Positions 10,487 through 19,365 of a stretch of DNA of 64,000 nt are shown piece after piece. The notes below the pieces were generated by a model that ran no database searches, was not told the DNA's origin, and saw only the letters and a list, made by a program, of their open reading frames with translations. The stretch's first letter is position 1, and the number at the start of each line of letters is the position of its first letter. The translations under genes were made by a program, and so were the position numbers. The DNA is from Glandiceps talaboti (lineage: Eukaryota > Hemichordata > Enteropneusta > Spengelidae), in the NCBI RefSeq assembly GCF_964340395.1, contig NC_135554.1:6328975-6392974 (forward strand). The letters run 5' to 3'.

Positions 10487-13400
10487 TTCCCGCGAAATCA
10501 GAATGTATTATATCTGCGCGGCTTCCATCTCACGTTGGTGATGGAATACTTGGCACCACGCCTAATATTAAATCTTTGTGTCACCTCGGCTTAGTAACAG
10601 CGCGTGTACTGGCTAAAACTGAGAATGATTTAGTTCCAATTAGAATTGCTAATGCAAGCGACAATGATGTTACTTTGAGGAGGAATACAAGGCTAGGTGT
10701 TTTTAAACCACTATCTGATGGTGATCAATTGTATAATATTGACTTGGGCGCTAATCAGACGTATCCCCCTATTGCTAATCCTTTGACACGAGAACAGAGA
10801 GAATTCTTTTCTGACTTTGACTGGACTGACCATGACTTATCTGACCAACAACTTGAACAATTACAGTCAGTTCTATGGCAGAATAGGGATGCTTTCGTTG
10901 ATAAATCAGGGACGTTGGGTTATTGTGATGTAATTAAGCATAGGATTGAATTAAATGAGAATGCAAAACCTGTCTCTCGGCCACCATATCGTGTCTCCCC
11001 AGACAAACGCAAAGAAATAAGGTCTCAGTTAGATAATTTACTTGACCAGGGTGTCATTACACCTTCAACTTCACAGTACAGTAGTCCACTGTTATTGGTC
11101 AAGAAACCGTCGGGTGCGTATAGATTAGTTATTGATTATAGGGAATTAAATAAACAGACAGTGCCAATCGTATTTCCCTTGCCTGGTTTGCAAGATTGTC
11201 TAGACATGATAGGAGATAAGTCTCCTAAATATTTCACTACCCTTGATATGACGTCTGGGTTTTGGCAGTTGGCAATAGATGAGAGGGATTCTCACAAAAC
11301 GGCATTTGTTAGTTTAGATGGGAAATATGAATGGAATACTTTACCTCAGGGTTTACGTAATTCTAGTGCTTCGTTTCAACAGACAATGCAGCATTTATTT
11401 CGAGAATTAATTTGGAGCCACCTCGTCGTCTATCTCGATGGTCTTGTTGTGTACAGTAATACTTTTGATAATCATCTGCTTCATATAAATAATGTTTTGA
11501 CACGATTGCGAGAAGCAGGTTTGAAACTAGGTCCAAAGAAGTGTCACTTTGGTAGGAAGAAAATTAAGTTCTTGGGTCATATTCTGACTAAGGATGGTAT
11601 CTCTGCGGATCCAGCTAAGATTTCAGCTGTTGAGAGTTTTCCAGTCCCTACAAATGTTTCTAAGGTCAAGAGCTTTCTAGGTCTGGCAGGTTTCTATCGC
11701 CGTTTTATCAGAGATTTTTCTAAGATTGCCCATCCACTTCATAATTTATTGCATAAGAACAAAGTGTTCAAATGGACAGATGAATGTCAACAGGCATTTG
11801 ATACCTTGAAACAAAAACTAGTGACAGCTCCTTTGTTAGGATTTCCTCAATACAATGATCCGTTCATACTGTATACAGACGCATCTGCATTTAGTGTAGG
11901 GTACGTTTTAGCACAAAAACAGGATAAACTAGAACGACCGATTGCTTATGGTGGTCGATCTCTGAGTTCGCGCGAACGGAAATATTCGACGACAGAACGA
12001 GAAGCTATTGCTTTACTACATGGGTTATCGCAGTGCGACCCTTATCTAAGAGGTAATCGTTTTACGGTGATTACTGATCATGCTAATTTACCATATTTGT
12101 TCAAAATGAAATCACCTAGTGGTAGAATAGCACGATGGATTATGCGAGTTCAAGAGTATGATTTCGATATTCAACACAGACCGGGCAAAAAGATTCCCCA
12201 CGCGGACGGGTTATCGCGTAGAGAATATGAACAGGTAGGGAGCCAAAATTCTGACTTCAGTAACCCAGATACTCCTGCATTTGAGCCTACAATGAGCAAT
12301 GACATAAAGGTCGACGACGATAACACTAGAGGGTCAAGTACACATATGGCCAATGTTAATATGGTGAATTTGGATAAGTCAAACAAATCAGATGACTCTG
12401 ATATTGACATCAATGAATTATATAACACCTTAGCAACGGTTGCCAGTACAAATAGTGTTGAGACTAGTACTGATAGTCAATCCCAGGGGTCAGTCACAGT
12501 AAATGATGATTGCGTACTCAATGATGACTTACATTCCAATACGACAGCTGATAGAATTTCGCGCTTACAGCATAGTGACAGTCATTTAGTTCCGATGATT
12601 AAGTTCTTAACAAGTGGGGATTTACCAAATGATAAAAAGTTGGCTAAACGTATCGCAAACACGCAGGCAAATTATTTGTTGCTCAATGGAATTTTGTATC
12701 ATTTATGGTCACCGTCGGGAAAGTCTGCTCTAGCTAAGGATTGTGTTAGACAATTAGTTATTCCACGGTCACTTCAATTGTATGTCATAAAGCGGATTCA
12801 CGATGACGTAACAGGAGGTCATCTCGGGACGTCGCGATGTTTATATGCAATTCGATCACGATATTATTGGGATGGGATGAATAAGGATATCACAGATTAT
12901 GTAGCATCGTGTGCACGTTGTCATACTAGAAAGAGAGGTCGTCGGTTCAAAGGTCACTTAATTCCACTGAAAGTCACGGGAGTTATGCATAGACTTGGAA
13001 TGGATTTTTTAGGGCCACTGAAAAAGACAAAAAGTGGGAATGTGCATATTTTAGTTGTGACGGAATATTTGACTAAATTTGCGTGGGCATTTGCAGTACC
13101 TAATACGAAAGCAGAAACTGTTGCTAAAGTATTATTTCGAGAAATATTTTGCACTTTCGGTTTTCCAAATTCTATTCTCTCAGATCAAGGTTCGTCATTT
13201 ATGTCACATGTTATGAAAGAAGTTTGTCGCTATTTCGATATTACAAAGAAGCGTTCATCTCCGTATATGCCATCGGTAAATGGGCTGACAGAGCGTTTTA
13301 ACAGAACTCTGATAGATATGATTTCTATTTACACGAATCGACTAGGTGATGATTGGGACATTTTTCTACCGTCAGTTTTATTCGCATACAGGTCTACGCC

Positions 13401-14472
13401 ACATGACACGACGAAAATGTCACCATTCAGGGCATTGTTTGGGGTCGAGCCAAGACTACCGGTTGATACTGAATTAATACCACAACTTGGTGCGTCACAC
13501 AACGCGAATTTATTCTTAGAGGAAATGGCTCGGTGCCGCAATTTGGCTGTATCATTAGCGAAAGAGAATATCGAAGAGGCACAAGCAAAGATGAAAAAGA
13601 GATATGATAAATCCGCACATGTTGAGAATACATTTAAAGTAGGTGACATAGTCTATCTTCATCATCCGGCTGTGAAGCCCGGTTACGCCAAGAAGTTTCA
13701 CAAATTCTTCCGCGGACCATATCGCATCAAGGAACAAATTTCACCGGTAAATTTCAAACTGCAACATGTTGAAGGCACAAGACCTTATGGGAAAGTTATT
13801 CATGCTAACCGACTCAAGCATGCAAAGTTGAGACCACGACGTCTATTAAGTAATAATGATCAGGAATCAATTGATGAATCTGACAGTGCAACTCAGATAC
13901 AGAGCGATAATCACTTATCACACCCAGTGAATGATGATAACGGTCGTGACTATCATATGTATTCGGATACAGAAATTTATGATTTATCAGACACGTCCAG
14001 TGAAAGTGTGTCTGAATCAACTGATCACTCTATACAGCCAAGAAAAATAGATAAGAAAGTAGCTGTTAGAAAGAGAGCAGAAAGACGTATCGCTCGTAAA
14101 ATAGCACATAGCACACGTGAAACTCGTAGTAGTTCAGGGAATCGCGACGAAGTCTCAACCCATGAAAGTGCTGATACTTCCGATTCAAACGATACAGTAC
14201 GTTCAAATCGGACCCCTGCGCGACATCCCATTGATTATGATAGTGACAGTTTGGCTGGAGAAAATGAATATGTTGGTGATGACACATATTATCGTATAGA
14301 ACAGATTTTACGCGGACGATACAAAAATGGCATTTTAGAATATCTGATAAAATGGGAGGGATACCCCAATTCAGACAATTCATGGATTCCAAGGGATTAC
14401 TTGAATGAAGTTGCCCTTCAATCTTTACGCGACAATCCAGTTGTCATTACGGGTAAGTCACGCCCAACTTAA
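10444..14472 (+). CDS. pol: Gypsy Pol: reverse transcriptase, RNase H, integrase, chromodomain
   Basis: The frame is open from 10444, just after a stop at 10441-10443, and overlaps the protease frame by 43 bases; it contains no early ATG (a TTG lies at 10576). Domains in order, numbered from 10576: RT with catalytic Asp in TTLDMTSG (224), then YLDG at 286-289 where YxDD is expected; RNase H with YTDAS (434), TERE (474) and TDHAN (499); integrase HHCC zinc finger (about 739-787), catalytic D in MDFLGP, D in LSDQGSS and E in LTERFNR; GPY/F motif FFRGPYRI (about 1045); chromodomain (about 1238-1278) with IKWEGYPNSDNSW. The element makes and integrates its DNA copy through this protein. The Gly at 11440-11442 replaces the second catalytic Asp of YxDD, so this copy's RT should be inactive. 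Confidence 0.95.
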   Translation, partial: TASSFEVIHADKYLIPAKSECIISARLPSHVGDGILGTTPNIKSLCHLGLVTARVLAKTENDLVPIRIANASDNDVTLRRNTRLGVFKPLSDGDQLYNIDLGANQTYPPIANPLTREQREFFSDFDWTDHDLSDQQLEQLQSVLWQNRDAFVDKSGTLGYCDVIKHRIELNENAKPVSRPPYRVSPDKRKEIRSQLDNLLDQGVITPSTSQYSSPLLLVKKPSGAYRLVIDYRELNKQTVPIVFPLPGLQDCLDMIGDKSPKYFTTLDMTSGFWQLAIDERDSHKTAFVSLDGKYEWNTLPQGLRNSSASFQQTMQHLFRELIWSHLVVYLDGLVVYSNTFDNHLLHINNVLTRLREAGLKLGPKKCHFGRKKIKFLGHILTKDGISADPAKISAVESFPVPTNVSKVKSFLGLAGFYRRFIRDFSKIAHPLHNLLHKNKVFKWTDECQQAFDTLKQKLVTAPLLGFPQYNDPFILYTDASAFSVGYVLAQKQDKLERPIAYGGRSLSSRERKYSTTEREAIALLHGLSQCDPYLRGNRFTVITDHANLPYLFKMKSPSGRIARWIMRVQEYDFDIQHRPGKKIPHADGLSRREYEQVGSQNSDFSNPDTPAFEPTMSNDIKVDDDNTRGSSTHMANVNMVNLDKSNKSDDSDIDINELYNTLATVASTNSVETSTDSQSQGSVTVNDDCVLNDDLHSNTTADRISRLQHSDSHLVPMIKFLTSGDLPNDKKLAKRIANTQANYLLLNGILYHLWSPSGKSALAKDCVRQLVIPRSLQLYVIKRIHDDVTGGHLGTSRCLYAIRSRYYWDGMNKDITDYVASCARCHTRKRGRRFKGHLIPLKVTGVMHRLGMDFLGPLKKTKSGNVHILVVTEYLTKFAWAFAVPNTKAETVAKVLFREIFCTFGFPNSILSDQGSSFMSHVMKEVCRYFDITKKRSSPYMPSVNGLTERFNRTLIDMISIYTNRLGDDWDIFLPSVLFAYRSTPHDTTKMSPFRALFGVEPRLPVDTELIPQLGASHNANLFLEEMARCRNLAVSLAKENIEEAQAKMKKRYDKSAHVENTFKVGDIVYLHHPAVKPGYAKKFHKFFRGPYRIKEQISPVNFKLQHVEGTRPYGKVIHANRLKHAKLRPRRLLSNNDQESIDESDSATQIQSDNHLSHPVNDDNGRDYHMYSDTEIYDLSDTSSESVSESTDHSIQPRKIDKKVAVRKRAERRIARKIAHSTRETRSSSGNRDEVSTHESADTSDSNDTVRSNRTPARHPIDYDSDSLAGENEYVGDDTYYRIEQILRGRYKNGILEYLIKWEGYPNSDNSWIPRDYLNEVALQSLRDNPVVITGKSRPT

Positions 14473-16539
14473 TAGCAAACCAAAGGTTGTTGCTAGGAAC
14501 CGCCGAGTTTACAGATATGGCTCATAATGTCTTCTTTATCTTAGCATTGTTTCTGTTTCGATATTTATTGTTTCAAGATTGCAGCCCAAGTTGTATCTGC
14601 ACTTTATGGCAATGCTTCGGGTGTGCACTGTTTACATAACATTACATTTGTCTTCATATAACTAAAGTGTGTTCACCGATTCTTATGCACGAAATTGTTG
14701 TCATTACTCATAATTGTAAACCTTGTATCCAACCACATCGTGTACTTACTTTTACCCTTTCCTTTCGTCCTTGGAGTTGCTTTGATGAATATTCTGTTTG
14801 ATATAGTTTACTTGGTATATTTTTGTTGGAGTTCTTTACTATAGTATGTTTGAGTGCATAGTATGATTGAGTGAGTGTTTGTACAGTCAGGCCTGACGCT
14901 GAATAATTGTGATGTTATGATCGGGAAATATTCGTTTATTGGCAACTCACCAGACATAAAACTCATTAGTCATTTATTTCTTTTCATCTGTGTGTGTTCA
15001 CATTATTTCAATACATTAGTTCCGAAGTAGTGATGTCTAATTTCATTTTGATATCAGAGGTGCATGTGTTCCTTTTCATGTTTCTAGCTTCCATTTCATT
15101 TATGTGTTTGTTCATTTCATGCTTTCATATGTCTGCTGAACTTCAAGTGAAATAGAGTTGTTCATTTGGTTTTTGTCATTTGTGGCAATACTGTTTATTT
15201 GTTGAGCTCAATATCTTGAGTATGTTTACCACCTCGATATGAAAAAAGGTTCCCTTTGTTTGATAGTTTCTTTTGGATTATTTGGTTATCTCTGCCGATA
15301 AGTTTCAAGTTCAAATAACTATTATTCTTTGTTAGATAGCGGGTGTGTTTCAATTAGGTGCTGACAGGTATATATAGTTTTGAGTTACGTTAAAGTTGGC
15401 ATTTTCGACTGTTTTAGGGTACTACCGACTTACATGTACAGTCAGAAGGTTCCTTGGCAAACCACTTCAGTCCTGGACGCAGGACCATGTTATATTGTTT
15501 ACCTAGGGACAAGTATGCATTCTTTCTGTAGGTTGGTTAGTTTACGTTTGTTTACACTTCTCAAGAATGATACGTAGATGTGACACAGTGAAGTGGGTTA
15601 TATAATATTACGAAATACATATTGCGATAAGGCCCTCTGACACGCTTATTTACGAAGTGCTTTATGGGTTGACACAGTCCATTGACATTTGCACATTACT
15701 TTGTGTGATATAGATATGTATTTATTAGTCATGACGTAGCGATTGACGTTGACTGACTATTTTTATGATAAGAATCCTCTATGGTTCATTTTACGTATTT
15801 GACGATAATAGGGTGCGTTTGATGTCGTCCTGGAACATATATGCAATAACACGGCATCATCTCCCCGCTACTTGCGACATTACATAACCTTTATGGCTTG
15901 CGAAAATTACAAATTTATACTATGCTTTGATGCGATGAAAATTAGTGATAATGCGTGAGATATATTGTCTTAGACTGGCATACTGACTACCGATTATCAT
16001 TTAAATACTCTTTATTATATGATAGCTTATTAGGTATGATATGTTTACATTTTATTCTTTTAGTCAACTCCTTTTACATATATTATTACACAGCAACAAT
16101 TACTCATTTCGAATTTGATCTGAGATTTATTCAAATCATTAAATTTGGTTGTTTTTCATTAGTTCAACGTAGTTATTAGAATGTTTTGTCAAAGTTGGAG
16201 TTATTTTTGATTATGATACTTTTTTTAACTTATCTGATAATTTGCAGTAAGGCACTTTACTACTTTCTGATTTTTTTGTATGGTTCCACTGTATCACACG
16301 CAATTTATTTTCACTTTATCTAATTTAGCTCGGTCACATATAACTGATTCAATTTTGATTACTACTCTAGTATTGCATTTCAAGTATTGCATATGAATTT
16401 TAGTTTCATTTTTTTTAACAATTCCCTTTCTTTACTTTATATTTTCTTAGTAAGGCTAGATGTTATGTTATTTTTCGCGAGGAGAGAGGTCAATCATTTA
16501 TGTTGAAGCGAGGGCGCTTCACAGTGAAGGTGGGCGCTG
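14473..16539 (+). other. Gypsy 3' non-coding region
   Basis: About 2 kb lies between the pol stop and the 3' LTR. It is T-rich. Short frames at 15380-15577 and 15955-16179 have no recognisable signal peptide, transmembrane envelope pattern or furin site, so an env gene is not supported. A purine-rich stretch just before 16540 (cagtgaaggtgggcgctg) is the candidate polypurine tract. Confidence 0.6.
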
Positions 16540-17211
16540 TGTTACGAGTCACAGATCTAAAATATATCCATTTAGGACATTTTGGTAAATTTTCTATATG
16601 AACTCTAAATTGAAGTCAAAAAGCATTTAGACTTTGTACATACAGTGACATTCCGTTGCGTAACAACATAGGTCCTTGACATCTCAGCATCGCTATTTCG
16701 TACCAGGTACAATTGAACTGTCAACAAGTTTTATTATGACATGACTATTTTATGGTCTTTGAGATATGAACTTGTATTACTAATCTAGGGAAGGTGATTG
16801 GATATTAGATCTCGGATGATGTCTTTCATCATAAGACTTAAGAATACGTCATACTCTAAGAATAGAGATTTTGTGTAAACTTGGAAATGTATTTAAGTTG
16901 GGTTTTTAGCCCATCTCGGGAGGAGAGGCGGAGACGGAGATTGGTCATGTAATAAAATCAACCAAGTGGTTAGCTTGGCGTTCGTTGAACCAAATACGTA
17001 TGTTACGTTGTGAGTTCTACTCAACACAATCCAAGTCGGTACGGTACCTCGTAGAAGAGATGGTTTGAGAAGAAACTAGTTGGTCGGCTAATTCAACGTT
17101 ATAGTCTTAAATGGAACAGACTGACGATTGGAACAGCAGTGCGAGTGAGTACTTCCCCATTTGAACATTAAATATCGATAAACTGCAAGTAAGCCGATCT
17201 ACAGCGTTTCA
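16540..17211 (+). repeat. 3' LTR of the Gypsy element
   Basis: The right LTR is 672 bp and identical by eye to 8302-8973. It is followed directly by the target duplication ctaa (17212-17215) and the resumption of the subterminal array. Confidence 0.95.
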
Positions 17212-17215
17212 CTAA

Positions 17216-17430
17216 CATAGTGTTTGCACATACAATAATAGTAACTGTACATAATAAACTATTTAATGCACATAATAACATAGTGTTTGCACATACAATA
17301 ATAGTAACTGTACATAGAATAATACAGTATGCACATAATAACTTAAAGTAAGCACATAATAAACTATTGAATGCACATAATAACATAGTATTTGCACATA
17401 CAATAATAGTAATTGCACACTTAAGTCAGT
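17216..17430 (-). repeat. Right subterminal array of the DNA element (outer part)
   Basis: This is the last part of the inverted array, made of the same modules (gtttgcacatacaataatag, cagtatgcacataataac), running into the terminal motif aattgcacacttaagtcagt near 17411. It pairs with the left end at 5236-5300. Confidence 0.85.
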
Positions 17431-17444
17431 TGTGGCTTTCCATA

Positions 17445-18340
17445 TTGGACGGCTGTAATTCTAGAACGTACTCCGATCTACATTACGGCTAAAAAAATCC
17501 CTGTGGTTTACCGTCAGCAGTCAAGAAACGGCATTCCGAAACAGAATGCTGTTTACTTGCGAAAACATGCGAGAATATCAGCCTTTAAAAGAGGTGAAAA
17601 AAGATTTATCTCCATTAGTTTGGGACCTCTTACGCACAGTTGTCAGCGGTACATATGATGTTGCGAATTTGAGTAGCAACATCCTCCCTAGTAGCAGCAT
17701 GGTACACGAGTTAGTCACCATGTGGGGAGACTCGAAGTATGTATCGTTAGACAAAGAGTCGCCCTCTAAACTATTGATGACAGGTAACATAGAAATAAGT
17801 CCTACTGTAAAGCTCACTGAGGAAGAACAAAACGAAATTATCAATGCTGTGTTTGATAACAACCTTGTTCCTGACAGTGATTGGTCTGTGACTTTAGAGG
17901 TAGAAGATCCGTTAACCACAACAGCGGACGAGCATCTACCTAATCCAAGAACTGATGTACTTAATAATTATTGGTACAAGTGTTTGGATCAATTGGGTGA
18001 CCAAAAGTTCACTCAACGTAAATGGAAAGACTTTAACACGGATTTCATCACATATCTGATGAAGAGATCAACCGTGTTCTACCATGGTACTGAAATTCTG
18101 TTGAATCATCAGTCCGGGTATAGATATTTGCCAACATGGCACTTGCATGACCTGTACGGTGACGATCGATCATACGCACCGAAACTATTAATGCACATCA
18201 GCAACGATTGGAACTTAGCTATCTTCGCTGGTAATTTGCCTGAAGTTATCCAGGAGTTGTGTCCGTCAGAGAGATGTAGGAGTACATGTAAGATGCTGAA
18301 GTGCTGCTACACTCAGCAAGAATACCAGCATATGTATTAG
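17445..18340 (+). pseudogene. Endogenous parvovirus NS1, helicase C-terminal part (copy V3 continued)
   Basis: The NS1 frame broken at 5235 resumes here. LERTPIYIT (about 17461-17487) is the expected helicase segment after Walker B. A run of seven A at about 17491-17497 marks a one-base frame change. The downstream frame is then open to TAG at 18338-18340 and includes SSQETAFRNRM, a pattern typical of this part of parvovirus NS1. The rest has no further motif I recognise. It is separated from its N-terminal half by 12.2 kb of inserted elements. Confidence 0.75.
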
Positions 18341-18375
18341 TATGCGTACATACTAATAGCCAAGCCACAGTTTAA

Positions 18376-19166
18376 CCACTCGAACACATCACTGACAGAC
18401 GTACCTATATTGCATGTACTTCTCCACAAGAATATATGCACATAGGTCAAAATAAAAGATGCAACCATGAATCATCGAATTATAATACCCATGTTATATA
18501 CTGGTTGTACATACCTGGCCATAGTGGCATTGGTATTCCCGAATTGGTTATACCAATACACTATCCTAATGTTTGGAGAGATAGATGTGAGTCATGGGGA
18601 TGTGTAGACCCTAGGATCAATACTTCTAACACTCTAAAACCAGAAGGTTTCACGGATACTTTCTGTGAAGCTTACGCTGACAAATACACCTACTACAAAC
18701 CGATAAACACGTTCAAATTGAAACGTGCTTACAAAGATGTAGATAATGATACAGATCCATCATCTTCAGCTGAATCTGACTATCCTGGTAGTGAATCTCC
18801 AGAAGAAGAAAAACATTATGTAAGTGATTCATCAGATTTAGATGAAAATGATAAAGATGACACGACTATGATTGAAGTTAGTCGAGTACGTCACTATATG
18901 GAAAGAATGCATCATGAATTCATTAACGAAGAACCACAATGTTTATCAGATCATATTGAAGCTGACGACGAGTACTCTGATAGTGATCAGAGTGAGAGCA
19001 TATTGTTACTAACAGGTATTCAAACAAATGTGACCAAATGAACATTTTGTATATATATACAGCTGAGACTACGGAAGAGACTGAAGAAGAGCCACCAACT
19101 AAGAATCGCAGAGTGACTTTTACCTTTCATGAGGATGGACGGGTTACCAGTGAGCCAGGTGACTAA
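18376..19166 (+). pseudogene. Endogenous parvovirus NS C-terminal ORF with a possible short intron
   Basis: The frame is open from 18376, after TAA at 18373-18375, to 19041; the first ATG is at 18436. It includes a Cys/Trp-containing block (RDRCESWGCVDP) and a long acidic serine-rich region. A donor-like gtattc at 19014 and an acceptor-like tatacag ending at 19061 bracket 48 bases. Removing them joins the acidic region in frame to 19062-19166, which matches the tail at 2-127. This could be the C-terminus of NS1 or a separate NS protein; the link to the ORF ending at 18340 is in another frame. Function is not known. Confidence 0.55.
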
Positions 19167-19365
19167 GTAGCAGACACTGATCCATCTTCATCATCAGACT
19201 CTGACTATCCATTGTCAGAAATACCACACAAAAAAATACGTATGGCAGGAAGAATAATAGAAATGAGAAAACAATTTCATAATGACAAAAATATGTTTGG
19301 TCCAGCACAATATGAAAAACATGTACGATATAAAATAGCACAAGAAATATCAAAGCCTTCAGCTG
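19167..19365 (+). pseudogene. Mosaic fragment: NS acidic segment joined to VP1 fragment
   Basis: Bases about 19168-19220 (ADTDPSSSSDSDYP in one frame) resemble the acidic region at about 18750-18795 (DTDPSSSAESDYP). Immediately after, 19234-19357 matches 735-860 of the VP1 gene at roughly 80 percent, including GRIIEMRKQ and YEKHVRYKIAQEIS. Homology to the virus ends at about 19358. The piece is a deletion or recombination product from a further viral copy, not a gene. Confidence 0.7.

Larger units (their letters stand above)
8302..17211 (+). mobile_element. Complete Ty3/Gypsy retrotransposon with chromodomain, 8,910 bp
   Basis: Two 672-bp LTRs (8302-8973 and 16540-17211) begin TGTTACG and end TTTCA. 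They flank gag, protease and pol in order. The 4-bp target duplication ctaa is at 8298-8301 and 17212-17215; removing the element restores an uninterrupted array unit. By eye the LTRs are identical, so insertion was recent. The domain order RT, RNase H, integrase, then GPY/F and a C-terminal chromodomain places it with chromodomain-bearing Ty3/Gypsy elements, where the chromodomain is thought to guide integration to marked chromatin. About 2 kb of non-coding sequence separates pol from the 3' LTR. Confidence 0.97.
5236..17444. mobile_element. DNA element with long array-built inverted ends, inserted in the viral NS1
   Basis: The ends are inverted copies: tatggaaagccaca at 5236 onward and its complement ending at 17444, extending with few changes into ttaagtgtgcaattactatt. 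Flanking hexamers taggac (5230-5235) and ttggac (17445-17450) match at five of six bases and sit directly outside the ends, as an aged target duplication would. Inside both ends are tandem arrays in opposite orientation (5255-5910 and 7300-8301 plus 17216-17430). Without the nested Gypsy element the unit is about 3.3 kb. No transposase is recognisable, so it looks non-autonomous; the superfamily is not assigned. Confidence 0.75.

Noticed and set aside
15380-16179. Envelope gene in the Gypsy element
   Set aside because: The short frames lack a signal peptide, glycoprotein cysteines, cleavage site and anchor.
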